Positions 1 to 11,400 of a stretch of DNA of 64,000 bases are shown here, one piece after another (within the stretch, counting starts at the first letter, position 1; every line of letters begins with the position of its first letter). The DNA is from Stenopsyche tienmushanensis. Lineage: Eukaryota > Arthropoda > Insecta > Trichoptera > Stenopsychidae. The stretch covers positions 1,240,001 through 1,304,000 of the forward strand of contig WACJ01000007.1 of the NCBI GenBank assembly GCA_008973525.1. The letters run 5' to 3'. The notes beneath the pieces were generated by a model, which made no database searches, was not told where the DNA came from, and was given only the letters and a program-made list of their open reading frames with translations. Position numbers and translations under genes: made by a program.

Positions 1-329
1 TGACTTAACTTTCTGTCAATGAATTGTTTAATGTCCTCCCGTCAATGAAACAGGTTAACAAACCATCGTATGAAATATACTAATCTGGTTTTTACAGACA
101 TATTGTTCGTTAGCATTTTCTGCAGCACAAGCAAAAGAAAAATCATTTAATGTTATCATCAGTTTAGCTTTGACCTTCCTAATGTGTTGAAAGTTAGAAG
201 TCAAAATATAATGTTATTCGAAAGGAAAACAGGATACCTCAGACTGGTGTAGCAAACCACGTAACAGATTCTTCCGCGGAAATCGACACATCAAGAATCA
301 ATAAAGTTTTAGTGAAGATGCAAGTGCCA

Positions 330-793
330 GAAAAAAGAGCTAAAACGCTTAGAACGGAACCCGAGGTGCATTTTTCTCCATTGCACCTCCGAACTTCAGA
401 AATAAGTTCTTTCAATATATATAAGATTTGTCGAAAGATGAATTACTAAAGAGATGTTTAGGTGGTCACACGTAGAATACAAACCAAAGTTTCAACTTGA
501 AAAAGCAACTAATTCTGGTCTAAAATTAATCGAAGTTGCAGCATTTTTGGTGTTTGCCTTGTTCAATGAAGGGAATTCAATTCATGTAATGATTATGAAT
601 GAGCTGAAAGTAGTTGTTGGCTCGCAGAGCTTTAATTATGTACGGCAAATGGATGAGCAGCGCGTCAACCGACAGAATAAACGCAGCGCCAAGGAGAACA
701 AGGAAGCTCGGAAAGCTCCAAAAGTTACAAGTTAAAAATTACACGTATGAAGAAGACAAAGAGTTGATATATGATCCTGGAATAACTGATTAG
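330..793 (+). pseudogene. Decayed transposase C-terminus, Mutator-like (tentative)
   Basis: An open stretch (454-735), read through its stop to about 793, ends with a basic run (RVNRQNKRSAKENKEARKAPK) followed by an acidic tail ending YDPGITD. This layout, with an earlier LFNEGNS motif, resembles the C-terminal tail of Mutator-like transposases found in many invertebrate genomes, which end in a basic stretch and a short acidic or glycine tail. Upstream frames are broken. No terminal repeats were found. It is treated as a dead element fragment, not a host gene; the family assignment is from memory of the pattern and is weak. Confidence 0.35.
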
Positions 794-1403
794 CCACTAG
801 GTAATTTATATCATTGATTATTGTCTTAAATTTCTCGTTTTCGGTAATTTTACTTTCAAACGCGTTTTTCTCGAAACAACTTTTTTTCAACTGGCGGAAC
901 TCTAATTCAAAAAGTTCTTAACCAATTATTTTAAATATTTGCAGTAAAGATTTTATACTTAATTCAAATGATTATATAGCTAATTCTGGGAAAATATGAT
1001 TGTTGAAAGTGTGTTTACTTTCATTGGCCTTTATGTGTCATTTCTTGAGACATTTCTGTATATTGTTAAGGTCATGTTGGAGCAGTTGAGACGCTATTGC
1101 CGGGTCGTTGTGCGAGATTAGAAGAGCTGTGTCGTCCACGAAGGTGGCCGTTGTCGTGGTGTCTGTTGTCGGGATGTCGGCTGCGTATAAAAGGTATAAA
1201 ACTGGACCAAGTACGCTGCCTTGTGGGACGTCGGATTTTATATCATGGAGCGTGGTGGCTTCATCTTCGTATTTGACGTAGAATGTTCTGCTGGTCAGAT
1301 ATGATTTGAATATGAAAAAGTAGTCAGTCAGTAGTCAGTGTGGGCAGTTGTTTTCCGATTTTATATAGCAAGCCCGGATGCCACACTTTGTCAAAAGCCT
1401 GAG

Positions 1404-2358
1404 CAGAGCCGTAACTAGGGTATGATGCGCCCGTGGCAAAAATCTAAATTGCGTGTCCCCCCCCCCCTTCCCCCAATTTTTCGTGATATCAAGAAGTTGT
1501 TCATTTGTCAATTTTTTTCTATAGATCTGAAAATAAATTTTTGATTTTTAATATGTGCAAGAGAAGAATATAATAACCTATTAATGTATAAAATTAAAAA
1601 CTAAGTCGGCTTTTTAGTTAAATATTCATATATTCTTGACAAATTTTACCCCAAAAAAGTAATTTATTAACGCGAAAACCTTAAAACTTCAAGTATATCC
1701 AATCAACAATATTATACTGAAAGTCCAAAAATTCAGCCAGTTCGATTTAAAACTTTTTAAGCCCCAACTTAAGTTGTTTTTGAAAATACAGATTCGAGAT
1801 AATCTCATTTAACCCATTGACGCACAGTTACCGTCAAATACCGTCATGAGTCAGCAGATAATACCTGCTTATTACGCCAGATAAGTCCATGCATACCATC
1901 TTCGCCGACACTTCAAATCAAAGACTCTCAAAGAGCTTGACATCGATTATCTGTCCAGTGGCTTTATCTACTCCGAGTCAATTTTCAGAGTAATGAGAAT
2001 GAGAAGTACTTGTTTTCAACCTTTTTTATTGTGACAGAGGATCCTGTTTAATTTTTCTTATATTATATTTGGATAAGATAAGATTTGAAGTGCTGTGAAG
2101 AAAATGTGCAGACTTATCTGGCACAATAAGCAAGTGTTATCTGCAAACGAAGACGCAGGGGAACCCCACGCAAGATACCGAAAATGACTCCGTAATACTG
2201 ATATGTCAATTAACGCGTATTATTTAAAGTAGAATGGTCAAGTAAAATAAAAACCACGTGCAACTCTCTCAATCGAGTCGGTATCCTACGTTTTGCGCCC
2301 CAAGCCCAGTTGCGCCCGTGGCAGGCGCCTGCTTTGCCACGCCCTAGTTACGACCCTG
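1404..2358. mobile_element. hAT-type non-autonomous element with perfect 8-bp TSD
   Basis: The ends are inverted: CAGAGCCGTAACTAGGG on the left and CCCTAGTTACGACCCTG on the right (15 of 17 match). Both sides carry the same 8-bp duplication, AGCCTGAG, at 1396-1403 and 2359-2366, the target length of hAT elements. No transposase coding is visible. The insertion splits the reverse transcriptase. Related ends occur near 24849, 31192 and 40146. Confidence 0.9.
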
Positions 2359-2484
2359 AGCCTGAGTTACGTCCAGGAATGCTGCCGAACAATATTTTCT
2401 GTCTTCTAAGTCCTTGTGTATTCTATTGAAGATCCTGTGTATTTGTTCCACAGTCGCATGTTGTTGACGAAATCCAAATTGATG

Positions 2485-2681
2485 ATTTTTTTTTTTTTTT
2501 TTTTGAGGTGGCTTTTAGCGATCCCTTTTTTATGGTATCATTACCAACCATTTTGACATGGTTTTTCATGGCATATATATGTTTTTAAAAATGTGGTTGC
2601 CAGCCACATCTCCTGTGGGATTCGAACCCGAGATGATCGGGTTACGAGTCCAACCGCTTAACGCGGGACTACCTACAGGTA
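2485..2681 (-). mobile_element. tRNA-derived SINE with A-tail and 10-bp TSD
   Basis: On the minus strand a tRNA-like head contains an exact pol III B box, GGTTCGAATCC (2618-2628), with an A-box-like TAGTCCCGCGTTAAGCGG upstream. A unique body of about 100 bp and a run of about 20 A residues (T on the plus strand) follow. The 10-bp repeat CAAATTGATG flanks it at 2475-2484 and 2682-2691. It lies inside the LINE reverse transcriptase. It is not a functional tRNA gene: there is no paired acceptor stem and it has a long tail. Confidence 0.88.
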
Positions 2682-2902
2682 CAAATTGATGGTTGGGTAT
2701 TAGATTGTTTTTCTCAATTAATGGCTTAAGTCTCTTCAGTAGTAGTTTTCTAAAAAGTTTGGAAAATTTTGGGAGTAATCTGATGGGTCTGTATGATTTG
2801 ACGTCATGTATATCCTTGCCGGGCTTGAGGACTAGAATAATATTAGCCACTTTCCATTGCGGGGGGAAAGCCAATATTTAGTACCGCATTGAATGTTTGT
2901 AC

Positions 2903-3367
2903 TGTAACGTTTGAGACGGGGGCGCTCTCGGGGGCAGAGTCCCCGGGCGGCTCCCCGCCTCCACGTGCTCGTCGGGATGGCCGCGCTACTGCACGGGTCC
3001 GTTCTTCTATCGGGTTGTGATGCTGCTGGACGAATGGATGGGAATACGAAGGGCGTCGAAAGGAAAGACTCTCTTCACGAGATAACTATTTATTCTGCGC
3101 TACAGATATATAGAGAGAGAGAGGTCTGGCTGCAGGAGGGACGACCTCCCGCAGCCAAGGCCAACGGACGACTCTCCCGATTCCCGCATTCCTGCGCGTC
3201 ACTACCCAACCGGTAACGATGCACACGCAAGAAGCGATCGATCGGTAAGCAGGTACAATGTCTCCGCAGGGCCACAAGAGATGGCGCTGTTAAAATAGCA
3301 CCTTGCACCTGAAGAGAGATGGGAGATGTCGCTACTAATGCGGGGATGATAAATCTCCCACGCTACA
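2903..3367 (-). mobile_element. Solo LTR, family A
   Basis: The block begins TGTAACGTTTGAG and ends CACGCTACA (TG...CA), is GC-rich, and matches copies at 34792 and 38715 in the opposite orientation. The flanking 4-mers are GTAC and GTGC, a one-mismatch TSD. No internal gag-pol is present, so it is a recombined solo LTR. Short ORFs across it are chance frames. It interrupts the LINE. Confidence 0.75.
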
Positions 3368-3559
3368 GTGCCAAGAACTTAAATCCTTTAGTAGGGAGTT
3401 ATTTTACCATTCTTCCCGTAATGAGATCGTAGCCAGACGATTTTTTAATGTCGACCTTTGCTATGACTGATCTGACTTCTCGCTTTGTGATTTTTTTAAT
3501 GCAAATGTTCATGTATTCATGTTTTTGTGTGGAGTGAATACTTCTGTCAAGTGACTAGC

Positions 3560-3822
3560 GAATAAGGAGATATAAAAAAACATTTATCTATATTTTAACA
3601 AAATATTTTCGTGGAATTATTTACAGAAATTGTTTGTTTGTTTAAAAAATAAAGTCTCAAGAACGACGTAAAATGTTGGGATGACGCAATGGATTGGGAT
3701 GGGGTCCACCAAAAAAAATTGTTTAAGAGAGGGTCCGCGAAACAAAACTTGCTCAAAAGCAGTCCGCGAAAAGAATTTTGCTTAGAGGGGGTCCACGGAC
3801 TACATAACATTATGAACCACTG
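3560..3822. mobile_element. hAT-type MITE, degraded left end
   Basis: It shares its whole length with the better preserved copy at 18047-18280 (GGAGATATAAAA start, ATATTTTCGTGGAATTAT block, repeated GGGGGTCC tracts). It ends ATGAACCACTG, a typical hAT right terminus. The left TIR and TSD are eroded. Confidence 0.6.
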
Positions 3823-4680
3823 GTCTATTGGCTCTCCACACCACTATTTCTATAAATAAATTATGAATTCATAACTATTACCTTTACGCAGAAACCATAC
3901 CTTTACGCAGAAGCAGAAATGGAAAGTAATACGTTAACTAAAAATTAATCAATGATTAAAAAGAGTAAATTCGACAATATTATTTATGAAAATTACACTT
4001 AAAGAGTCCAATAATCGGATGAACCGTAATTTTTCCCGGAACAAAAATCGTAATTGAACAGATATTTGGAACTGCTTAATTTTAAAGAGTTTTGATCGTT
4101 GATTTTTTTGTAATTCAAATTAATTACTAAAAATTAACTACATTTTTAAGAAATAAATTAATCCAAAGGCCAGCGATTGAAAAGTCGGTCCTCTACAACA
4201 AAAGATAAACTGCAAAAATTATGAACAACTGATGCTTTGCAAAAAATTACAAAAAAAAGGAATAAATGCAATAATCAAAATATATATTTTTTTTAATTTT
4301 ACATGCAGTATGAAGTACAGTTACAGAGTTTTAAATATAATATATTTCATTAAGCCACAAATACAAGAAATTTTTTAAACCATTTTGAAAAGCATTATTG
4401 TAACATCGTAACAACAACAAAAGTGCAACACAACCAGTCGATGTCAAACTGCATTTATAATGAATTGATACATTTTTTTTTTAAATTTTATATAATAATA
4501 CGACATCACACTCACTGCATGTATATAAAATATGTAATAGTCAAACGGTTAATGGCTGAACTTGGTACAATAAAACATGCTAAATTTATATTCATGATTG
4601 ATTAAAATAACAGTTAATGTATCATACATATTACTATCATTATTTATATCCATGTTTGTATTCTAGTAACGATCGATAAC
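3823..4680. other. AT-rich intergenic, nothing recognised
   Basis: No coding signature, terminal repeat or RNA gene was recognised. There are only simple A/T runs. Confidence 0.5.
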
Positions 4681-5153
4681 GAAGAATGACAAAGGATCAT
4701 TGTCGCTGATCACCTGAAAAATAAAAATAGGATCACACTAAAATCGAAAATGTTTCTTAGTAGAAATGTATTATAAAGCATGTCTTGTTTCTATATATTT
4801 ATTTTCATTGCAGAATATATTGACATACTATTATTATCAGCAATAGCACCAACAATGCCACATACTAATGCAGCTCCAATTGCAGCACCTGCAAGTTCCC
4901 CGGCATCCTAGAAAATTAAAACTAAATTATAATAAGAAATATAAATAGTACAGATAATTATGTACATTATATAATGGATTCATTCCCGGCAATAGGTGAT
5001 ATAAATAAGATTGCTTTTTCATTTAATACATCGACTTTTTCATCTGTGAGTAAAGTGAATTTGATGACATCGTAATCTTGCAATTTGATGCATGTATCCG
5101 ATTTATTTAAAATACTTTTTATTTTAACTGCAATTTGTACCCCGTCGACTCCT
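4672..5153 (-). CDS. Possible 3' exons of an unrecognised gene (low confidence)
   Basis: Three minus-strand blocks have splice-like edges. One (about 5153 down to 4967) follows an AG and encodes a charged, low-complexity-free stretch (GVQIAVKIKSILNKSDTCIK...). A second starts after TTTTCTAG near 4908 and encodes a glycine/alanine membrane-like segment, AGAAIGAALVCGIVGAIADN, ending at a strong GTATGT donor. A third follows TTTTTCAG near 4712. No donor cleanly joins the first to the second before the stop at 4967, and no start codon or upstream exon was found. It could be a decayed gene or chance. Confidence 0.25.
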
Positions 5154-5249
5154 AATGTATCAATCAAAATCAATCCAATCAATTCGAACCAATCAAATTT
5201 ATGTGATAGCTAGTAATATACGGTCAACATTCTTTATTTTTGCCTTTCT

Positions 5250-5445
5250 GGCTTTAGACTCTCTAAGGAGTTTTGGTTTTCATCTCATGTCCTTCTTCTT
5301 CACCTCGATGTCGGCGTTCCACAATGGCGGCTGCGATAAGACAAACGAACATGGGGACCCTCCACTGATCTGCTATTCGGGAACATGCCAGCCCGCTCAA
5401 CAAAAGTGCACAGCGAGATGCAAAATCTGCATTTAATATCCATGT
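5250..5445 (+). mobile_element. Mariner-linked repeat fragment
   Basis: It shares the string GCCAGCCCGCTCAA and surrounding sequence with 28465-28545, which lies directly 3' of a mariner transposase remnant. No ends are recognisable here. Confidence 0.4.
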
Positions 5446-5689
5446 CCGCGAGGATTCGCTCATTCTCAACTTCGAGTGGTCACTTGCGCTCTGAGCGCGG
5501 GAGAGAAACTAGCTTGACTTTGTAATTTTAAACGAGATAAAATAAATTAGTAAAATATATATGTATAGGTTTATGAGTGGAGAGGAAAATCTAATCTCGC
5601 TCGCAACCTCATTTGGCGCGAGCCACCTATGTATGTAAATTAACCTCTGGAGAGGTTTCTGTGTTAGTACAGATAATAGAAAGCGCCGA

Positions 5690-5825
5690 GTACGCATTTA
5701 TCACCGAAAATTTCGCAAAAAGCCCTAAAAGAGTACAAAGTGTCTGTGAGTCTAACCGGTCCGCTTCTCAGACCGCTGACATCACGAATGAGCGCCTCGC
5801 GATTGGACGTCATGCCTGAACATTC
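5690..5825 (+). repeat. Hairpin module, copy 1
   Basis: This repeat of roughly 135 bp carries an imperfect GGTCCG/CAGACC hairpin at about 5758-5774, followed by a shared tail (ACGAATGAGCGCCTCGCGAT). Other copies are near 24935, 28556, 31020, 39715, 41505 and 42455. Confidence 0.7.
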
Positions 5826-7636
5826 CCACGGAACAACGGACTGGGACGGCATTAGTCTAGATTTGAATATGCGTTTTGTAATTAGATTTCGTATTTTTTT
5901 TGCATGATTTGAAAAAAATCATATCCCGTAAATTTTCCAAACTTCTACGGCTTGAAATTTGAAACTCTCAATTTCACATACAAATTCTCGAGCATCCGAG
6001 TCGCTTTTAAATTTAATGCTAGATCAGTTTAAGATCATCTAGCGGTATGGTTTTTAAAAAATGTTTAAATCGTGTTTAAATCTTCACACATTTCTTTTTT
6101 TTTCGAAATGCACTTTCATTCGTGGCAAACGAATCATCAGCAGCTTTCTCACCAGGTACATTTTTTTAAATTTTGTACCGTCTCTTTTCTAGAATGTGAG
6201 TTTCAATATTTATTGTTTCTGCTAAACATTTTCTAAATTGGTGAAGCAAATCGAAAAAATCATTTTGGTACTGTTGAATTTTATTTTTTAGAGCATTTAT
6301 CATTTCCACAACAGTTTCGACTATTGTTTTTCTTTCTTGATAAATATTTTTTTATTTTTCTTAATATTGGAATTCCCAAAATATCATTAGTTTTGCTAAT
6401 AATTTTAGCAACATTCGAGCATTTTTTACGGAGCCTACTGCAATTTATCTTTGACCATCACACTTTTCATTTAAACATTTAAGACGAACAAATAATTTAT
6501 CCTTTAAAATCTACTAATAGAATTTACAGAAAAGTTAAACAATCATTGAGTTATTTCTAAAGATAATTTCATTTGAAGCGATGTGAATGCCTATTAAATT
6601 AAGGCTTTGAGTCTTTTATTTTTTTAAATTAATAAACCTTTTTATTTTTCAGAAAAATAAAAATGCATAGTACAAACCATATCAGTTTTCAATCGCAATA
6701 CGCATTCCTGTACCCGTCATTTGTGTCATTCATCTCCATCATAAATGTGGTGGACTGCAACAAAGATAATAACGCAATTAAGACCACAAAAAACAAGCTT
6801 TTAAACTATGGTTAAATTTCAATTTATTTATTTATTTTAACTTTTGGTTACTTGAATATTACTTATTTACGGATTAAATGTTTTTTTTTTGCAGCAAGCT
6901 AGTACTCAATTTATCTACTATTCGTTGCTACTTTTACAAATCTTTGCTTGCTTGTCTTGTGAAAAAAGGGATTAGACAACATAGCATATATAAATACATA
7001 CAACATATAAAAACAGTCAATTATGGCTCATTCACACATAGCGTAAAATGTCAGGCATGATAAAGAGACTAGGCTTCGTGATCCTAGGGCTGAATTTTTA
7101 AACATAGTGCAAATAAGTAGTATATACTTACTATTTTACGGACTTTCTTGACCCTTGAAATACGCAGTTTTACTTTTACGTAGTATGTAAAATACTAAAT
7201 ACTATTCATTCGCATTTTGTTTGGAAAGATCTTGCCTGTATATTCATTTTAAAAGTGTTCTATGTCACGGCGGGACAGAGTTGGCAGCCCTAGTCAAAAA
7301 ACAGTCCCGAATTAACGTGCGGCGATCACTACTTTTCTGCCTTTATTTTTATCATTCCCGAGTTTTTACACTGTGTGTGAACGAGCAATTAGTGTCGATT
7401 CATATAAAGTAGAATGGTCAAGTAAAATAAAAACCTCATTATTATTCCCGTTCCTAGAGACCTGGCGATCGTTGTTAGACATTTTTCTTGGCTGTAAAAA
7501 TAATCAAGATTACATATTGGTATAAAATATGGCGTGTAAGTAATGCATGCAAAGAAAATAACAATTTAAATCAAATACAATGATATATTATCATATATTT
7601 GATAAAATGTACAAGTATATCAACAGGGTCAAACAT
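5826..7636. other. AT-rich intergenic with fragments of a hAT-associated repeat
   Basis: Positions 6960-7060 and 7390-7430 match pieces found at 25040-25130 and 2225-2260 (GGATTAGACAAC; AGAATGGTCAAGTAAAATAA). These look like the body of the hAT-type family that starts CAGAGCCGTAAC. The rest is unrecognised. Confidence 0.45.
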
Positions 7637-8196
7637 TTAACCCTTTAAGTAGTGAACTAATTTAAAATAATCAAAATCTTAGATGCTATATTTGCTTGTC
7701 CGCCACTTATCATCCGTACAAATCCATTTATCTATCAAGATCGCAGCAGCGCGTATGAAGCTTATATTTAACACTCTCATCGCCGAACATGAATCGGTGC
7801 TGTTTCTTACGGGGATCAAATTCGATAGTCGGAACGTAAACAGATGGAATAGTGATGCGATATTATAACGCACGGGATAAACACAGACGACATGTGGCAT
7901 ATCTAGTGGACGCAGCGACGAACGAGTTAAATAAATAAACGCTATCGATAGCACAAAATATTCCATCATTTCTGCAAGTAAGCATAAACAATACACTTGA
8001 AATCGATTATTTATATCATTCACACATCATTATTAGCCGATGAATTTATACAATGGGTTAAAGATTTATACAATCGTGCGATGTACGTAGGAAGCCCTCC
8101 GTCTCTGTCTCTCTCCGAGCTCAACGAACACGAGTGCTCTTTCTGAATCACTGGAATTCGATCGCAAATACGCGATCGTACTACCATTCAGGTTAC
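7637..8196 (+). mobile_element. TTAA-flanked MITE (family T), full-length copy
   Basis: It opens TTAACCCTTTAAGTAGTG and closes near AGGTTA. It contains the family blocks GTCCGCCACTTATCATCC, GTATGAAGCTT, an AAATAAATAAACNCT block, a CCGTCTCTGTCTCTCTCC tract and CTGGAATTCGATCGC. TTAA targeting and CCYTTT ends are piggyBac traits. Non-coding; the right TTAA has become TTAC. Confidence 0.7.
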
Positions 8197-8472
8197 GCAT
8201 ACCATCGGCTGTTTTTTGACTGCCTAAGCTATAATATCGTATAAAATACTTGGGATCTAATTCGGACCAAGCGACACCCAAACGTAGATATTATTAAATT
8301 GTCACCAATAAGTTATATGTTGATAGAAATACACTAAAAGTACTTTAATAAAGTCGATCATTTATCATCACAAGCACTTTTAACCCTACCTTACCATCGA
8401 ACTCTACTTAATCGATTCCTTTTCAAGATCGCATGTAAACTTTTATCACTGCCAAACTCTTTAACATTTAGG

Positions 8473-8503
8473 AATTCTTTGTAATTTAAAATTACAAAGA
8501 ATT
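8473..8503. repeat. Perfect 31-bp palindrome
   Basis: Arms AATTCTTTGTAATTT (8473-8487) and AAATTACAAAGAATT (8489-8503) are exact reverse complements around a single A. The right arm is repeated again at 8508-8522. Confidence 0.85.
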
Positions 8504-8546
8504 AATTTAAAATTACAAAGAATTACTAGTTAAAAAGTTAGAATGG

Positions 8547-8593
8547 GCCAGGCGAAAGACAATGTTATGCGTAACCCAACGGGAATGTGTTAA
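8547..8593 (+). mobile_element. piggyBac-like terminal fragment, GGGAATGTGTTAA end
   Basis: It ends ATGCGTAACCCAACGGGAAT followed by GTG and TTAA. The same terminus ends at 17830 and 59488 next to a TTAA. Only this end is visible. Confidence 0.5.
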
Positions 8594-9269
8594 TTCCGAT
8601 TCATGTTTCAGTGTTCTAATTATATATATATATATATAATACTTTTACATATAATTAGCTATAGATTTGAAATTGTGATAAAAAATGAAATATGTACATA
8701 AATAAAAATTATGCTATTAATCTCTCAATTCAGACTTTGATCTTTTACCTGAATAAACATATCAGTATAATGCTGACACAAGAATGGAACTCAAACACCT
8801 ACTTTAGCTGTCTACTCTTAACAAGAACGGCGACAATAGTTTCAGGAGCATTCAAGATCTTATTGACAGGGGTGTCTATTGATTTGTTCCATATCTGGCA
8901 TTTTGTCAATAAAAGGGGCCACGAGATGCTTTGTTAATTTTGAAATTTGCACTATTGTTAATTCAGAAACATATTTAACTTAAAATGAATGGGGCAGTTA
9001 AGTATTTCAGTTCGCTTATATGACAGAAGTCATATATATGAGTAATGCTTCCTCTTGGGGTTGCATTTCTTTACAGACAGAAGAGGCATGTATGTAAAGA
9101 AGTTGATTTATCTTCAGAAACACTTGCAAAATCAGGTTGAAGAAACGTACATTTTCATGCCTACGTACACACAATACATCACAAGCGTCTAAAGGTCGAT
9201 CACTAATTATAAAATATATTAGACATTTAATAATTGTGGTTCATACTGTCGAACTCAAAAAACTATACA
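8594..9269. other. AT-rich intergenic, nothing recognised
   Basis: There is a (TA)n run near 8625-8640. The ORF at 8692-8937 shows no recognisable domain, and I see no splice or family support. Confidence 0.5.
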
Positions 9270-10095
9270 ATATAATTAGATGAGACCTGACACTAGTGGA
9301 TTTCTTTGTCTGTGGGCGTACCCTATTCTGTAGCTCGCAGGGTCTTCAGACCTGACACCACTGGATTTATTTGTCTAGGAACGAACAAAACAATTAATTA
9401 ACCAAAATCCCAATTGAAGGAATAATCGCCGCCTTTGCAAAAATAAAAGAGCAAATGCTACTTTAGACAAATATAGATGAAATAAGGAAAAGGTGTCGTA
9501 GGTGCTTACGAAGCAAGAAGTGGGGTGGAATATGAACAAATTTTGTAAATTAACTTAATAAAAACATCTTAAGCATAAAACGACGTAGGGACAACGTTAG
9601 GACATAGGACCTATTTGGCAAACGTAGCAAAGTGTCGTAACGTAAACGTAATTTTTTTTATTGGTGTCAGGTCGGGAGACCGTACCAGCCACGGAATAGG
9701 GAACGTCCCCAAACAAAAAAATTCAGTAGTGTCGGGTCTGGAGACTGTACGAGTCACGAAATAGGGCACATCTCCAGATAAAGAAATTCAGTGGTGTCAG
9801 ATCGGAAGACTGCGAACTATATAATAGGGCTGCCAAAATAATTCATTTACATAAAAGATGTGCCCACAAAAGAAATCCTAATTGAAGAAATAAGCGGAAA
9901 ATTAAAGAGGAAATGCTACTTCAGACAACTACAGTTGAAATAACGAAAAGGTGTCGTGGGTGCTTACGAAGCAAGAGGTGGGTTGGAATATGAACGAAAA
10001 TTTTTAATTAATTTAATAAAAACATCTTAAGCATAAAACGACGTAGGAACGACGTTAGGACAAAGGACCTATTTGGAAAACGTAGCAAAAGATCC
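9270..10095. repeat. Composite repeat: 65-bp minisatellite plus duplicated ~240-bp block
   Basis: Three head-to-tail units of 64-65 bp (starting near 9664, 9729 and 9793) each contain GTCAGGTCNGGAGACNGT, then GGAATAGGG, then a CCAGACAAAGAAATTCA block. An inverted set sits at 9280-9375. A flanking block of about 240 bp (about 9400-9640) is repeated at about 9880-10090, both copies containing ACATCTTAAGCATAAAACGA. The same family recurs at 15790-16350 and 24640-25400. It is a non-coding mobile or satellite-like element of unknown class. Confidence 0.75.
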
Positions 10096-11400
10096 CCTTA
10101 ATCCCAAAAAAAAAAAAATGTCAAACACTCACTTTAAAATGCACAGTGCAAGTGATTGAAAAACAAAATTGGAAATATAAAAATCAATACAACGTCTTCG
10201 AGTACCGCACAATTTTTCATAAAATAATAAAGAACATATCTGTTTTTTACATCAATTTTTAAACTAAGATGACACGTGGATAGATTTTTACAAATTAAGA
10301 CAAAAAAAACAACTGCTTAAATATTAACATAGCACCAATTTCAACTTCTAAGAAGAGACTACCGCTATTTGGTGACATTTTATGGGATGTTTGCGGTAAA
10401 ATTTGCTTTGAGTCATTAAAACCAGGTGAAATTATTGCTGCCGAAATTCATTAATTGAATCAGAAGCTGATAAAAACTGTCCAATTTTAATTTTCATCAA
10501 TCACGACATTATGTACCTACATAGGGCATCATAAAAATGCAGTTAATTTTTTTGAAGGTACCAGTGAAATTTTGTTTCAATCTATTAACTAGTTTAGGAA
10601 TTATGTCGATTATATGAAAGAAAAAAAAAAAAAAAAAGGGCGAAGTTTAATATGAACACCTTAGACCGTAAAGTGTTAAGAGCTTCTACCATACTATTGA
10701 TATATTTTTTTAATTCGGCTTCTTCTGAATATTATCTAATTGTGTGTTTGAGAACATATTAAAACATAATTGATTCAATAAGAAAATTGAATAGTTACAA
10801 GAGAGATAAGAAAAAAATTAAATACACTTGGAAATTATATTTTGGCATCTGATGTTATGGCAATGTGTATTTTGGCAATGTGATAAAATCTTTATAATTA
10901 TAATAAGAGTCCTTTTTTATTATTGGTAAATGACACACTTACCCACTAACTGTTAGCTTCGAACGAAATAGATATGGAAAGCACCACTTTGATTGATGTT
11001 TTGAAACGTTTTGTTCAAATAATATTTATCAATTTCCTTTTATTATTTATTCTTTATCTTAATTATCCATATTTTATTTATCGAGTATTTATATCTGTGA
11101 TATTTTTGCGATCAAGCTTCTTCTCGATAATTTTTCTAAAAATATGCAAAATTGGAATAATTTTCTGATTCCTCAAAAAATTTCAGATATCAATTTTTAT
11201 TGTAAAAAAATAAAATCATTGCGAAAATTTTTGATACAAATACAACTGCTTCATTTTATTACGGTTCTAGACATGACTTTTTTTTAACTTTTTTTTATTA
11301 TTTAAATTTAAAACCTATATATTCCCCTTTCTAGTTCCATCCAAAAACGTTCTTGTGTTCCTTCGTCGCATCACTTTGCAACCACTAATAGAGTCTAAAT
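10096..11400. other. AT-rich intergenic, nothing recognised
   Basis: Long A runs (10620-10637) and hydrophobic chance ORFs such as 10974-11168, which is almost entirely TTT/ATT codons. No feature is supported. Confidence 0.5.

Larger units (their letters stand above)
1035..3490 (-). mobile_element. Jockey-like non-LTR retrotransposon, reverse transcriptase remnant, interrupted three times
   Basis: Read on the minus strand, the pieces 3368-3490, 2692-2902, 2367-2474 and 1035-1395 join into one reverse-transcriptase domain in family order. The first carries KVDIKKSSGYDLITG, the second FPPQWKVANIILVLKPGKD and SYRPIRLLPKFSKL, and the last SDVPQGSVLGPVLYLLYAADIP and the catalytic-loop variant FVDDTALL (family FADD). 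The gaps are filled by a solo LTR, a tRNA-derived SINE and a hAT-type MITE, each listed separately. There are in-frame breaks and no endonuclease domain, so it is inactive. The Jockey assignment rests on these motifs only. Confidence 0.8.

Noticed and set aside
2560..2681. tRNA gene on the minus strand
   Set aside because: The B box is good, but the sequence continues into a SINE body with an A-tail and TSDs, and no acceptor stem pairs.
2566..3308. Several 60-100 codon ORFs on both strands over the GC-rich block
   Set aside because: They lie in a solo LTR and SINE shared with other positions. The frames are not conserved between copies.
9660..9840. Regular 65-bp direct repeats as a CRISPR array
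   Set aside because: Units are contiguous without spacers and occur in dispersed eukaryotic repeats; no cas-like genes.
10974..11168. Hydrophobic 64-codon ORF as a membrane peptide
   Set aside because: Composition simply reflects T-rich DNA.
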